A DNA stretch of 64,000 bases from Manis javanica (GCF_040802235.1 NC_133169.1:41919034-41983033), one strand, 5' to 3'. Shown: positions 45,840 through 58,884, numbered from the stretch's first letter. Made by a program: numbers and translations. The notes: generated from the letters alone by a model not told the origin.

Positions 45840-46800
45840 AGGAGAATGAGTCTCTTTTTTCTCTTCTCCTTATTTCAGCATGAAGAAGGGGCCGAGCCCA
45901 TGTCTGTGAGGAGTGGTGGCATTCCAGGACTGGTGAAAACTGCACATAGTACATTGAATTTATCAAAACAAGATCACAATTTTAATAACCTGCCTGAGCA
46001 AAGTTTATGCTTGTATAATCCTATATAGTTTTATTAAACCTTTTCTGAAATGCAACTTATCTCATTTTTTTTTCACCAAAAGCATTTAATGTCAGCATAA
46101 AAAGCAACAGGTTCTCCAGAAAGAAGAGTTTGTTTTGCTGTTTATGCTTACAGGGGTGATCATGGTGTGTGTTAACCAAATAAATTGTAGGGCATCTGTA
46201 CTATGCAAAATAATCGATCTCAGAGACACACTGCAACCTCTTCTTCTGTGTCTTCTGGAAGTCTCAGCACCAGCTGCAAGATAACCAAAGGACCCACACG
46301 TCTGGGGACCAGTCTGCGTCATGGTAGGATGAGCCCTGAGTCCTTCACCTCCGTAGAGAATCCAGTCCCCAAACTTTAATTATAGAAGAGCATGCCCTCT
46401 TTCAGAACTCTCCTGGGAATCAAAATCCACATGGACCCCACAATTCAGTCATTTGTCACTGTATGTCATACTTGTTGTAGAGTCACAAGTTATGGCTGCC
46501 AAATTTTCCTGTAAATAGTGTTATAATGAAAGTAAATAGTGTTAATAGTAATGAAAGTTAATTTTAAATATTTATGTTAATATTAATTATGTTATAGTTA
46601 TAATACAATTATATTTTAGTATTCCTGGTTTTAGAAAGAATGAAAACTAAATATATATTGCAAAGTGAAACTGAATCTTTCAACCTGCCTTCTCAAGTGT
46701 GTTAACATTTTTACCACACTTACAAAATATCGTATCTAATTAATTAGTATGAAATAAAATGTAAACAAACTCTCAGAAGCCTAAAAGTATGTAAGAATGT
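45840..46800. other. Gene-free AT-rich sequence
   Basis: Nothing recognised. Confidence 0.35.
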
Positions 46801-46809
46801 AGTCAACAA

Positions 46810-48400
46810 TTAAATGGGTCCAAAGGTTTTATGAAAGGTCCTGGCAGCCCACATTCCAGGATATGTCCTTTGCATTGACCACTTTGGGACACGCCTGTGT
46901 GATTGGCCTCAACCTGCTGGTGGTGATGCTGATACCTGGGAAGGTCCGAGGCCCTTGCCGAGGCCTATGTGGCTCCTGGCAGACCCACAGACATTCCACG
47001 CCTGGATCCCGTGCTGTGGCTGGACTGGTCCTGGTGGTTCTTATTATGATTGCAGAAAAAACTCTCAGGGAACTCTTAAGAGCAAGACATGTCACTCATA
47101 CTACCTGAGGGTACCCTGGGCATCTGGGAGCCACACCAGGAGTTTGTTGTGAGAGAGAGAGAGGGGAAACTTGGGGCTTTGTCTTTATTAGGGTTCCGGG
47201 GTGGTCTTCCTACAGATTCCCTGGGTCACTCATTGTCGACTATAGAAACACGAGAGTGGGAATTAGGAATTAAGGTTTAGCGGACTGCAGGCTGGGTCAG
47301 TACGGCTACCAGTGTCTCACGATCCCCTCAGCTGTTAGATGGCTCCTGGACCCGGCTGGGGGTTGTACCCACTTGTGCTCACCTTGCTGGGAAACCCCCT
47401 TAGGAAACGGGCCATCACTGGGTCCTCAGGAATGTCACCCAAAATCACCAGAGATTTCTCCCTTTTCACCAACAGCTGCCCACAGGAGCCAAGAGCCTTT
47501 TCAGTTGCCTTGATTCTGTGACTTTGTCCCATTTGTGCTCAGAGTTCTTTCTATTGTTGTGTTTGCTCTCTTTCCCATTTAGAGGGAAACAGAGACATTT
47601 ACTCTTAATGGGATCTGCAAGTCTGACTTAACTCCAACCTCCCACCATGAACCCACCTCTCCTGTCTACACAGCCTGCAGGAGCAACATAGACTACGGCC
47701 AGAACCTTTTCCCCAGCACAGCAGTTTCTTGTTGCTGTTGTTCTCATGGCTGCCTAATAGGCAAATGGAGATGATCTTTCCCAGCAAATGTGGTGGTCTC
47801 TCCGGGTCTAGACTTTAACTCAGGCCTCCTCCTATTGTCCCTTGATGAGGTTCTCAGGTCTCCAGGAGGCTCGCCTAGCTGGAAACATCCCAGTATGCAT
47901 GTTGTTGAGTCTAGGCTCCCAGTTGAGAGCTGCCTCCCTCCTCTTCTTCCCTCACCCTGGCACCTGTGGCCACTGCCAAAACCTTGGCCAACAGAGACCC
48001 AGCAGGTATGGAGACCAAAGTTTCCTACAGGGCCTTTGCAGAAGATGGGGACTGAGTAGATTGTGAGGCAAGACTTCTGGAGGGGTGGGCTGTATTTCCA
48101 GAATCTTTTGCCTGTCCTTATTTCATCTCCATATCAGTAGTTGTTTCCAAGATGTAGAGAGAAATAGTCCGTCTCCATATCATTGATACCTGGTAATTAC
48201 CAGGGTCCAGGGCGAGTGAAGGTGTATCTAGACCAGAGAGGTTAGGTGGGTCCCCTTCTTCTACAGCTGGGTCATGAGAGACATGGGAGAGAAGTGGATC
48301 ACCTTTTGTAAGAAATAAATGGGTTTCACTCACTTTATTTCTCCATTTGTCTGATTTCAGTTTCAAAGCTATTTTGTCCTGGGATTTTCCCCTGTAGTTA
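46810..48400 (-). repeat. Possible degraded ERV in antisense: LTR-like end, leader, candidate gag start
   Basis: At 48190-48400 the minus strand is homologous (about 70% by eye) to the R/U5-like end of the LTR at 16782-17509, including a polyadenylation signal (plus-strand tttatt 48334-48339). Downstream on the minus strand, a short frame at 47532-47335 begins Met-Gly-Gln (a myristoylation-type start used by many Gags), but no capsid motif follows. The region is richer in G+C than its flanks. The ERV reading is tentative. Confidence 0.3.
47432..47579 (+). repeat. 148-bp direct repeat, copy 1
   Basis: Base-for-base identical to 49148-49295, with flanks unrelated on both sides. Confidence 0.95.
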
Positions 48401-48442
48401 CATCAATATACTTCCATGAAAAAATAAAACATAAAGAATTGA

Positions 48443-48867
48443 GTGGTAGAAATGGTGTGGCTCTTCTCTACTAACTTCTGCACTAAGAATTTATTCACAG
48501 AATTTTTGCTTCCTGTGCCAGACACTTTGACCTTTGTTGGTTCAGAGATCTTAGTCTTCCAAAAGAGGTTGTTTCTGGTAGGAAATAGAGCAATGTTGGT
48601 ACTAAATTGGAAGATGAGACTGACACATAGCCATTTTAGACTACTTATGCCGAAGAACCAACACACAAAAAGAATGATTTATCTATGAAGGGACATGTGG
48701 TTGCTGTTAATAAGGGTGAGAAAAACTGTATGGATCCCAGGTCACCCTCAGGAGTCCCTCTTAGTATTTTTATGTCAAATAATAAAGGTCAATGGAAATG
48801 TACAGCAACTAGAAAACCAGAGTTATTCAGTCTTGGACCTTTGAAAATGATGGTTTCTGTTACTTAA
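48443..48867 (+). pseudogene. Possible retroviral dUTPase-like remnant
   Basis: dUTPase hydrolyses dUTP and is encoded by some retroviruses. The frame at 48443-48688 reads DTLTFVGSEILV, then LNWKMRL and HFRLLMPKNQHTKR, a layout like the beta-strand and motif 1-2 region of ERV dUTPases. After a frame change, further dUTPase-like blocks (a W-PG-P turn, then IIKVNG near 48776-48793) appear before stops. It is short, frameshifted and without a detectable motif 3 active-site Tyr, so it is non-functional. The assignment rests on resemblance only. Confidence 0.4.
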
Positions 48868-49147
48868 ACAAGTCAAAATATTGAGTGCTCCTGGGATTCT
48901 GGATGGGGGAAAGGAATCTACATAGTGGGTAACTGAGGAAAGAACATGCGGGTATTAACTATCATGGCCAGTTGGAGAATGGAGGACAATCATTTTGCAC
49001 ATTTTTTTTTTTTTACTTATTACTTGAAGGTTTTTATTTGATATACTCTGAACATTTTATTTTTCTTTCTTCTCCCCATTTGAAACAATTATTCTAGAGT
49101 TATTGGAGGTTAATTTTACCTCTTAGTGTTTATGTAACAGAATATCC

Positions 49148-49295
49148 ATGTCACCCAAAATCACCAGAGATTTCTCCCTTTTCACCAACAGCTGCCCACA
49201 GGAGCCAAGAGCCTTTTCAGTTGCCTTGATTCTGTGACTTTGTCCCATTTGTGCTCAGAGTTCTTTCTATTGTTGTGTTTGCTCTCTTTCCCATT
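49148..49295 (+). repeat. 148-bp direct repeat, copy 2
   Basis: Identical to 47432-47579; separated from it by 1,568 bp. Confidence 0.95.
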
Positions 49296-49299
49296 CAGC

Positions 49300-52200
49300 C
49301 CATCACTGAATTTGAAGAACATTTAATATAGCCCAGAAGCTACAAAATGACTTTTGGTATTGTGTGCCTTCTCATTCTGAGAAAGAATGAGATCTCCTTT
49401 ACCTGTTAAAAATATTGATGCATTTTTATATTTTGCATGGAGTTGTTTTGCTGTGGAAGCAGAGTGGCCAGAGCTGTGGATTGTATCAGGTATCAAAAGC
49501 ATTATCTTGCAGCTCCAAATTCATCTCTATAAATTATCCATCATCTGTGATAAATAATGGCTTTCTTTTAAACATTTTTCTCTTAAAATGAGCATGACAT
49601 TAATGTTTCTCAGTAGAGGGAGATAGACAGACACTGCAGGAGGAAGACACTTTCTGCATGTCTGGTCAAGCGGTTTTGGGGACAGACTTTCTAATAGATC
49701 CTGTCCATTCTGGAACACTGTATCTGGGCTGGTCATCACCTTTCTGCAGCCCTGTTGACATGGAAACAAAGCCCTGCAATGCACATGAGGTGGCCTCCAT
49801 CCCTGCGTGTCTTCTGCAAGAACCCCCCAGGCCATGCTGTGTGGGCCTTGCTCCTCAGGCCTTCTGCTCACCCTGGCACCTGGACTCCTGTGGGCCCAGA
49901 TGAGTGTTTGCTTCTCACTCCCTAGCCTGCACTCAGGAGGGTTTCCTACTGATTCTCAGGAACTCCTTACCAGCTGTGAACTGGGTGAACTAGCACAGTT
50001 CAGTGCTTTAAACCCTTCCTTCCCAGCGAGCTCATCAGCCTTTCCAAGTTGTCCTACTTTCCCTTGAAGAGATGCTTAGTTCACAGAGAGTGTGTTTACA
50101 TCTTAGAATGCTTTACCATATAATTAATAATTTTCATATTAAATTTATCCTTTTTAAGTCAGTATACAATTTCTGCTTCCTGATTAATCAAGACTGCTAA
50201 AGGAACTTTTTCCCTCCCATCCCTGAGGAATCATATTGCGTCCAATAATACCTTATAAGATTTTAAAGCAGAAGTGCAATCCAAGTACTTCAAAATAATG
50301 GGTATTCTAAGTGTGTGTGTGTGTGTGTGTGTGTGTAGTTGAATGTAAGAGTCTAGATTAAGAAAACAGGAATGATATGAGGTTCATACAAAAATATAGG
50401 TAAATTGTTTTTTAATTAATATACTTCTTTGTTCTGAAAAAATATCAACATGAAACTGTTGTATTATGTCATAGTTTGTTATTTTCCTTGTGAAATGAAT
50501 CAATGTGAATATTAATGACCTCATTAAATTTTAAGAAAAAGCAAACAGTACATATCCTGATAGTTAGGATTTAAGGCACACTATTTCCAGATAATATTGA
50601 AAGTCCAAAAATAAGACTAAATTTATTAGAAGTAGCAGGGCTGATAGATGGAAGAGTTTAGTGGATGTAATGATACAGTCAAATCAAGGAATAGACATTC
50701 AAGGGAAAACAGAAGTATGTAATGATTATAGATAATATCAAAAGTGTTCTGAACACAAGGGATACAGACTTCAGATTCAGAAATGGAGTCTGATAAATCT
50801 ATGCTTGTCATTTTTGGTGAACACTGAGGAAACAATATAGGGGAAGAAAGAAGAAATAAAGTGATCTTGTACCTCACAGTATTCATAAAAGTGGTAATTA
50901 TTTTCACAAATAACATCAAACTTTAAAAAATTTTTTCAGTAGTATAAGACATGTAAGAAAAAATGACATACTGAAAAAGTTGCACAATCCATTTATGACA
51001 TAGATTTTAGAAACGTATAGATGTGAGATTATTAGTGACACTAGGAATACTGAGTTCACATAAGAAGTTGAAAAAGGCCTCCTTGTAGCAGTGATACCTG
51101 TCCTGAAAGCTGGGAATTGGTCAGACTGGGGATAGAGACAGGGGCTGGCTCCTGTGTGTCATCGCCACTGCAAATATAAAGGTTTACAGATGCATATGCC
51201 TTACCTGTGATTTCAATTAATTTGGGAAGTTTATGTTGTGTATAAATTTACAGATTGATAATAATGGAAAAATAGTTTAATTTTACAGCATGTAGAAAAA
51301 AATAGATGAAAAAATCATTTGATGATTTGAATTAAAATACATTTTAGTACAAATTACAATTACATTTCAGTACAATATAATTAATGAATTGTAATCATTA
51401 ATGTAAATGAATGTATTTTAATTAATTTAAAGTTCATTATGCTAGAAACATATATAAAATTCAATTTCCTAATTCAGTCAAGTGGGATCTACATAAACCT
51501 ATCTAGGTAACTATAACCATTCCCTGCAGTTCCCTCCCACTTAGTTGTTAGGTTAATTACTAGGATGATTGACTATTTTCTCTCTTTACTTCTCTGCCCA
51601 GTATATAAACAATTGCAGTGTATGTGCTGGAATCCTGAATCTTAGTAATAGGTATTGACATTATACACATGACATTATAAATATTATAAAATGTCTTGTG
51701 TAATGTGCATATTTACTGTTAATTTCAAGGTAAGTGATATCTATTGTAGACACTTGAGTCGAAATAATATGTTCTTGAATTATTACCTTGGGTATGGAGG
51801 TCTATTTCATCTCTTAATCCACATACTTGATATGATTATCTCACAATAACTTCAAAGACTAAAAACAAAAATAGGATTTTCAATAATTCCATAAAATTTG
51901 GTCTTTTTCAGTGTAAAGAAATGCTGACAAATCAGCAAATGATATTTGTAATTTTCAGTATCCCAATAAAGCCTATGGAATTGAAATTAAATTATTTTCA
52001 TTGAAGGGAATATGCCTGAAATAGAGTTAGACAATTTGTATATTTACTATTACTTACAAGGATGTTTCTCCTAGAAAACACAGAAAAGTTTAACTATGTG
52101 CAATATACGATCAATAATTCTTAATAAAATGTTATAAGTATCAGTGCCTGATTTATGTATATTCATAAATTCCCAGTTGCCTGGTGATCTGACTAGTAAA

Positions 52201-52750
52201 ATTATTACCTTATTGAACCAGTGCATGGAGCTTAGATGGGTTATGGCAAGTTGGAAGGGGTTTGGATCTGGGAATAATTAATAAAATGTACATTTTTGTG
52301 ATGGAGAAAATTAAAGGTGTGAATTAAAAGCATGATCTAGGTTGAAGCATAATAGCACTTTCTTCTAGAAGCCTGGAAGACAAAAATGAAGACAAAGCCA
52401 TAAAAAACTGAGGACATGAAAAAAGCCCAGAGTACCAAGTCTTCTTTGAAAGTGAGTCCAAAGTGACTGAATATAATTTTAGGTTCTATCTTAATGAAAA
52501 TAAGTCTTGTTTGTTACCTGATTTTATTCCACAGCATTCCTATTTTCTAATAAACCTGTACTGTCCTTATTCAAGAAAATGCCTAATATAGTCATAACTG
52601 AATTGAATTTACCATAATAATGAATATTCGAAATAATTTTTTGTGATGTAGAAGATGCCAAAAGTACAATTGCGCAGAAATATGTTATTCTAAAAATGTT
52701 ACACAATAAATGCTATTTTTAGAACTGAATGGGGAAAAACAGCGACAAGC
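49300..52750. other. Gene-free AT-rich sequence
   Basis: No gene recognised. A GC-richer patch at about 49660-50060 has several short frames without domains. A (GT)n microsatellite lies at 50311-50336. Confidence 0.35.
50311..50336. repeat. (GT)n microsatellite
   Basis: Thirteen uninterrupted GT units. Confidence 0.95.
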
Positions 52751-52767
52751 CCAGGAGCATTAAATGC

Positions 52768-53740
52768 TTAACAGACGTCAAAGCATCGGGACCACCAGGG
52801 GGCTCCCTCTCCAGACGTGCCCCTCCCCAGCACCGTCCTGAACGCCCTGGCCACTTCCTTGTTGTGGAGGCTGTAGATGAGGAGATTCAGCATGGGGGTG
52901 AGGACGGTGTAGAAGAGAGATGCCATCTTATTCTGTGTGGGTGAGCGATCCGAAGTGGGCTGTATATATATGAACAAAGCTGTCCCATAGTACATTCCCA
53001 CCACCATGAGGTGGGAGGAGCAGGTGACGAGAGCCTTGCGGCGGCCCTCCCCAGATCCCATGCGAATGACGGCCAGGAAAACTCGAGCATAGAAAGCAAT
53101 AATGATGGCTACAGGGAAAACAATCATTAGGATGCAGCAGTAGACTAGAACTTCTTCAAATATTGATGTGTCGTACATGAGATGATTAGCAGGCAAGGGA
53201 AATCACAGAAGAAGTGGGCTATCTCCCGGATCCACACTAGAAGAAAGAAAATGTAGCTGCTGCATCAATTATACCATCTGTAGACCCCAGGATCCAGGAA
53301 GAGGCAGCCATCAGTCCACAAATTTTGGGGCTCATGAAAGTTGGGTATCTGAGAGGGTGGCAAATGGCAATAAAGCGGTCGTAAGCCATGACTGCCAATA
53401 GGAAGCATTTACAACTGAGGAGTGTGGTATAGAAGAAAATTTGTGTGGTACAACCTGCCACAGAGATGGACTTGCTGCCAGTCATGTAGTTAGAGGCCAT
53501 TTTGGGGAGGGTGGTGCAGATGAGCATGAGGTCCATGAGGGACAGCTGGCTGAGCAGGAAGTACATGGGGGTGTGGAGGTGTGTGTCCAGGTAGATGAGG
53601 AGAATCGTGGCAGTGTTTCCCACGAAGGCCACTGAGAAGATGCCCAGGACCAGCGAGAAGAGGAAGATGTGGGTGGGGCTGTAATCGAAGATGCCCAGCA
53701 GGATGCAGTTAGAGTTCAATGTCTGATTTTCCCATGCCAT
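52768..53740 (-). pseudogene. Olfactory receptor pseudogene, OR2M-like
   Basis: Minus-strand OR starting MAWENQTLNSN at 53740, with GIFDYSPTHIFLF, LHTPMYFLLSQLSLMDLM, MAYDRFIAICHPLRYP (DRF in place of DRY) and the TM4 block WILGSTDGIIDA. The frame breaks at 53237: a stop follows TFSFF, and at least two one-base changes in the extracellular loop 2 region (53180-53240) throw the frame. It is restored at 53196 as DTSIFEEVLVYCC, RKALVTCSSHLMVVGMYYG and TPMLNLLIYSLHNKEV (NPLIY has become NLLIY). The C-terminus runs on to 52768. The block sequence fits the OR2M group of the human 1q44 cluster. Confidence 0.88.
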
Positions 53741-53749
53741 AATGGGTAT

Positions 53750-54350
53750 GTTGTTTTTCTACTGCAACAAAAAGTCACACTTTCATTAATTTTGTGAACA
53801 CTTAATATTGTCGTAAAAAAGGTGATTCTATTAAAGTCAGGTTGAGAACAATACGGCACGACCAGGATTAGAAATCCCAAAGACCCAGAAGTACAGCATC
53901 AGAGAGAAGCGGGTTCTGCTGGTTCTGCCTCTCCAATAAAGCTTCAGAACTGCCCTCAGCTCCGCTTCTCAGCATCATTTTGTTTAATTGAAAAGCTAGC
54001 ATAATAATATACGTGCTTACATGATTGATAGTGTTTCTATGAAAAGGAAACTTCTCAAAAGCAATTAGACATTATTTTGAAATATCAGACATCTTTTGCA
54101 TATAAACTGATAGGAACATTCAGCCTGGATCAGCATGCGGCAGACACCACCACAGAAAATAAGCTGTGAGCCCTTGCTCGCATGACGCTGGGCACTTTTC
54201 CTAGCAGCATTAACAAACCTCTGCATCTGCCCATTATTTTACATTCTACAGTGTTTGGTTTGTAATTCACAGAAAATATTTTATGCAATAACTAGGTGAG
54301 CTGACAAATGATTCTTTAATTATATGAATATGTCTTTTATTCTGTAGCTT
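53750..54350. other. Gene-free sequence
   Basis: No gene or repeat recognised upstream of the OR2M-like pseudogene; its promoter cannot be identified by eye. Confidence 0.3.
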
Positions 54351-54354
54351 GATG

Positions 54355-54790
54355 TGATGGGTGCATTTGCACTGCCCCAAAACAATATGTTGAGGTGTTA
54401 ACCCTTAGCACCTGAGAATGTGAACTTACTTGAAAATAAAATCATAAGTGATGAAATTAGTTAGAATACAGTCATACTGGAGTAGGGCATGCCTCTAATG
54501 CAATAGGTCTGGTGTCCTTAAGAGAAGACAGCCATGTGAGAGCGAGAAACAAGGAGAAGCCCTGTGATAAAGGAGGCAGAGAGTGTAGTGATACATCTAC
54601 ATACCAAGGAATTCCAATGATTGTCAGTGATCTGCAGAACCTGGGACAGAGCATGGACCAGGACCCCCTCTCAATCACCACAGAGGCAACTACCCCAGCT
54701 GACATCTTGATTTTGGACATCTGCTCTCCACTACCGTGAGGCAACACATTTCTGCTGTTTTAAGCCAACTAAGGAGAGAATACACCCAGT
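54355..54790 (+). repeat. Ancient interspersed repeat (common mammalian type, family not assigned)
   Basis: The order is aatatgttgaggtgttaaccc, agcacctgagaatgtgaactta, gtcatactggagtagggc, aataggtctggtgtcctta, gctgacatcttgattttgga, ttctgctgttttaagcca. It is a well-known old mammalian repeat layout; I cannot name the family with certainty. Confidence 0.5.
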
Positions 54791-55982
54791 ATCTCCTGTC
54801 ATGAATTAGTATATGCAAATAAGGAAACTGACAGAACCTTGAATTCCATGCATTCAAACAATATTGGCTTCTCTCTGTGTGTTGGGCACTGGGATAGAGC
54901 AGCAATAAGAACACACAAAAGAAAACACTGGACCATCACACTGTAACTAGACGGTGACCAAAAATCCCTACTGAGCTGTGGAAAAGGTAAGCAAAAGGGG
55001 GCTTTTTGATTGCATGAGACTGTCAGATTTGAATGCAGGAGTCAGAGAAGAACTTGTCCATCTGGTGATATTTGGCTGAAGGCTTAGATGAAGCATGAAA
55101 CAAACCACATCATAGGAAACAGTGATCTATGCACAGATTCCACCAAGTAGAATATTGCAAGCAAGACATTCATACAAAAAGTTGACATGTGTAGATTTCA
55201 GGGAAGCAGTTTCTAACTTAGAATCCTGTATCTTGTACACTGTGGCATTTACATTTTAACAACAAAGGTTGTTTGGTGGAAACCTTATCCTCTGCAGCTT
55301 CCCAGAAAGACAGGAATTGTCAATAAAAATTAAAAGGATTTTCATTCCTATAATATCCTACTCAGCCTGCCCATGATAAGAAACTTAAGTCTTTAGCCCT
55401 GTGGGAAATCCATTCCCTTGCCTTTATTATACATATAAGAGGAGTGTTAATTTATGAGAGGATATTATTGCAGGCAACAAAATGATGTCATAAACAGACA
55501 AGCTGAGTAAAAAGAACAATCAGACATGGTTGTACTTTTACACATTTATTCATGCGTCCTATTTTGGTGAAGAGTCTGAAAACAACTTGAAACAAAGTAG
55601 TGAGTGATCTAGCAGTAACAAGGAAAAATAAATCTGTAGAGGAAGGTGGAAACTTGAGCTCTAGTCTCATGAGTTTGAATTTATTTTTAGAAGTTGTTGA
55701 AGTGGTCATTTATACTTTCTTTGAGTTTTACTTATGTATGTAAATTGTGAATAACGTTGTAAGAATAGGAAAAACTCAACAGTATTTTACAATTTCATGA
55801 ATGACTGTGACCTGGTAACACCAATCTAACACAGAGGGTCTCTGACGAGCATGCATGTTGTCTCAGGAGCTGAGAAGAGCAATTTCTAAGAAAATTAAAT
55901 ACTTTTTGGCAATTGACATGAAGGGAGCAAAAGGGAGGAAATATGGGGAGACACACACACCTATTTTGCTGTGGTAGGGATG

Positions 55983-56036
<54 letters not shown>

Positions 56037-57480
56037 AATATTCAGAAGTGATCACCAAGCATTCAGGTGCCTAGACCTAGTCATTGAGCTCACGTGCAGG
56101 CCCAGCCCATGTCTTGAAAGTCTGGAACTACCATCTCTGGGACCTCTTGGGGGTGGGGGGAGCTTCCTTCATATGGTAGCCCTTGCACTGCCTGAAAGGG
56201 AGGTGAGGCTTTAAGTTCAGTCAAGGAAAAGGACATTTTATTGAATTATTTATTTCAAGTGCTCATATGACTAACCTTACTTCTATAAAATAACTGACTC
56301 AAATCACGTGTGTGAAGCACTTATTTCAAACATCGTGTTGCAGACCTCCATCAATGGCTGCAGCTGCTCAGCTCACCTGGGTGATTTTGCCTTACCTCAC
56401 AGACACCACCACGACTTTCTGTAAGTCTGTCTGCACTGCGACTCCAAGCAGAAGCTCTCTGGTTGTTAGCTCATATATTTTTTTAAGGTGACAACTAGTC
56501 TATCACCTGGGGGTTATATCTGTCCCAGTCACTAAACTGATAAAAAAGTGTTTGAATAATTGTATTAGAAATAATGTGGACATTTCTGCCAGATAGCCTT
56601 TAAGCCCAGGTGAGTGATATATTAAATCAGGATTGGCAAATAAATGTAGAACCCCCATGTTCCTCTGGCTTTCTTTGTTCCATCATTAGATCAAGCAGAA
56701 CTTAACATAAATGTACACTTACTTGTATCATATTGTCTCACCTCTTCACTGCTTGAAATACTCAGTCCAACCTTGTATTGAAATTGTCTTTACTGAGTTT
56801 TCTCTGTCACAGATAATGTGACAAGAGACAGTCTTATGAAAAGTTGACAGTATTTTAATAGTGATGTGAATGGAAGATAGCACTGCATTATACAGTACTT
56901 GCTGCAGTAAGGTTTGTGTAGATATTTATTCAAAAGCATTCTATAAAGGAAAACTAATGCTGTTTCTCATGAGGAAAACAGGATTTTTACTAAATAGTAA
57001 GACATATGACCTAATTGGCTTACTTGTAAACCACCAGGAAAGTGACACCCAAGTGTCAAAAGTCAGAGTATACTAACTGAACATAAGCAATCCAAAAATG
57101 CATTCCAGAAATATCCATTGGATATTTTTATATGTATTTTACAAAAAATGGACCTATGGTGAAGCATTTCTTGAAATGCCAGCTTCTCTGGGTCTCTTTA
57201 ATGCCAGAGGGAGCAATACCTTTTGAAAAGCAGCCCTCTTGGCAAGAGGGACATAACAAGAAGCATTTTCTAAATGCTTTTGATATTTGGACATCTTGTC
57301 TTCAAATTTTTTTCAGAATACTTATGAACATCTAAAAAATACTCATATGATGTAATAAGAAAGGTAAACTCAGCTTCAGACTTTGCCATCAGTTTGCTTT
57401 CTTAGTTGCAATTTTTTGTTATTAATTTTATTCTTTTATATGCAGTACATCACTTTCCTTGAATTAAACCATGTCATGTT
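54791..57480. other. Gene-free sequence with a long (TG)n run
   Basis: No gene recognised. (TG)n at 55987-56033. Confidence 0.4.
55987..56033. repeat. (TG)n microsatellite
   Basis: About 23 uninterrupted TG units. Confidence 0.95.
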
Positions 57481-57496
57481 GGGAGGGAGAGAGTAC

Positions 57497-57501
<5 letters not shown>

Positions 57502-57532
<31 letters not shown>
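57502..57532 (-). repeat. T31 homopolymer, probable A-tail of a minus-strand retroposon
   Basis: A perfect 31-base T-run. If it is a retroposon tail, the inserted body lies at about 57533-57700, but I do not recognise it. Confidence 0.6.
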
Positions 57533-57533
<1 letters not shown>

Positions 57534-57789
57534 GTTTGTGGCAGATTTAATAAGCAAGGGACCTTTCATAGGAGGCTTATTTTGGATGGTCACAAGACTC
57601 TGCCAAATCTGCTGAAGGAGACAGAAAATAGCTTGAATCAAGAACATAATGAGCCTTATGAAGTTGAAGAACAGTATAAAAACACAATGAAATATGTCTC
57701 TTTTTAAGGTCCTTCCATGGCTTTCCATTGAATTTAGTATAAATTCTAAACCCACCACAGTCTACAGCCTTGATACTCAAATCTATTGC

Positions 57790-57935
57790 ATGGAACCACA
57801 CCAGCAGTTATCACCTGGAAGTTCTTCAAAATGCAGAATCTGAGATCTCACCCACAACCTTGAATCAGAATCTGTATCTTAAAAAAAGATTCCCAGGTAA
57901 TTTGTATGTGTATTAAAGCACAAGGGACATTGGTA
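57790..57935 (+). repeat. MER5A-like DNA transposon remnant
   Basis: The order cagcagttatcacctggaag, aaaatgcagaatctgagatctcaccc, ttgaatcagaatctg, ttcccaggtaatttgtatg and attaaag is the MER5A (hAT-Charlie MITE) layout. Confidence 0.6.
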
Positions 57936-58059
57936 TACATGATGATAACTAATAATTTAGACAATATAGTATAGTCTGGTATTTATTTTAGCTTATAAAA
58001 AGCCACCATATACTAGATTTGAGGCTTAAAATAAAAGAACAAAAGCCAGCCAGCACAAT

Positions 58060-58350
58060 TCTTCAAGAACATCCAAGTGCTTTTTCTATATCAACTTTAC
58101 CTTCTCATCCCAATCTCTCCCCTTGTTTGCTTGCTCCCAGCCAAACGGATCTTCTCTCCAAGCTGTATAGCCTCTACACATGCTGTAGGAATTCTGCCTG
58201 GAATGCTAATGCTTTCCTTTACACAACAGACTTATTCTCTGCCTGATTGTTCAGAAGTCACCTTCTCAGAGCTACCCTTCCTGATCACTCTCCCCAAAGT
58301 CTCCAATTCTCCCATTGTCCCCTCTTCCTTTCTTTCATAGGCTTTGGCAC
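58060..58350 (-). repeat. L2 LINE fragment, antisense
   Basis: Plus strand reads gaattctgcctggaatgct, cagaagtcaccttctcagagc, acccttcctgatcac, tttggcacaaag: the reverse complement of L2 3' sequence. Confidence 0.55.
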
Positions 58351-58354
58351 AAAG

Positions 58355-58560
58355 TGTAAGTAATTTGTTTTAAGCTTTTTATATTGAAATAATTTGACTC
58401 CTAAGAAGTTGTAAAAACTGTACAGAAAAAAAATGATACAGAATGGAGAATTCCCTGTACTTCTTACCCAGCTTTCCCTTTTGACAACATATTAACATTA
58501 TTAAAACAGGAAATTGACATTGAAACAGTAACCCGTTTTTGTTTGCTTATTTCTTCTCTC
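58355..58560 (-). repeat. Old L1M fragment, antisense
   Basis: ttatattgaaataatttgactc...gtacagaa...gagaattccctgtacttcttacccagctttccc is the reverse complement of an old L1 3' region. Confidence 0.5.
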
Positions 58561-58679
58561 TGATCAACATATTAAAAATTAAACCCAATCATTCTCTACT
58601 ACATTCCCTTGTTTGATTTCCTTCTTTGTACCCAACTACTCACTAAGATTATCTGATTTGTTTAGTTGGATGTTGTCTG

Positions 58680-58820
58680 TTCTCAATCGTAGGATGTAAG
58701 TTCCCTGAAAGTAAGCAATTTGTTCAGCATTAGACACCAGCCAGCATCTATAGCAGTGATAGGATTGTTTTTTTTTAAAAGTAACTGCTTAATAAATATT
58801 GATTCAGTAAATGAATGGAT
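58680..58820. repeat. L2/MIR-like fragment
   Basis: aggatgtaagttccctgaaagtaagcaatttgttcagcattagacacc...gcttaataaatattgattcagtaaatgaatgg follows the common L2-end layout. Confidence 0.45.
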
Positions 58821-58884
58821 ATAGGTAGAGATCCAATTCCAGACATCATGGTTGATTTAACAGTTGAGGAACATGTTACGACAA

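Noticed and set aside
46863-47108. 81-codon hydrophobic frame as a membrane protein
   Set aside because: Short, no start context or homology; inside degraded ERV-like sequence.
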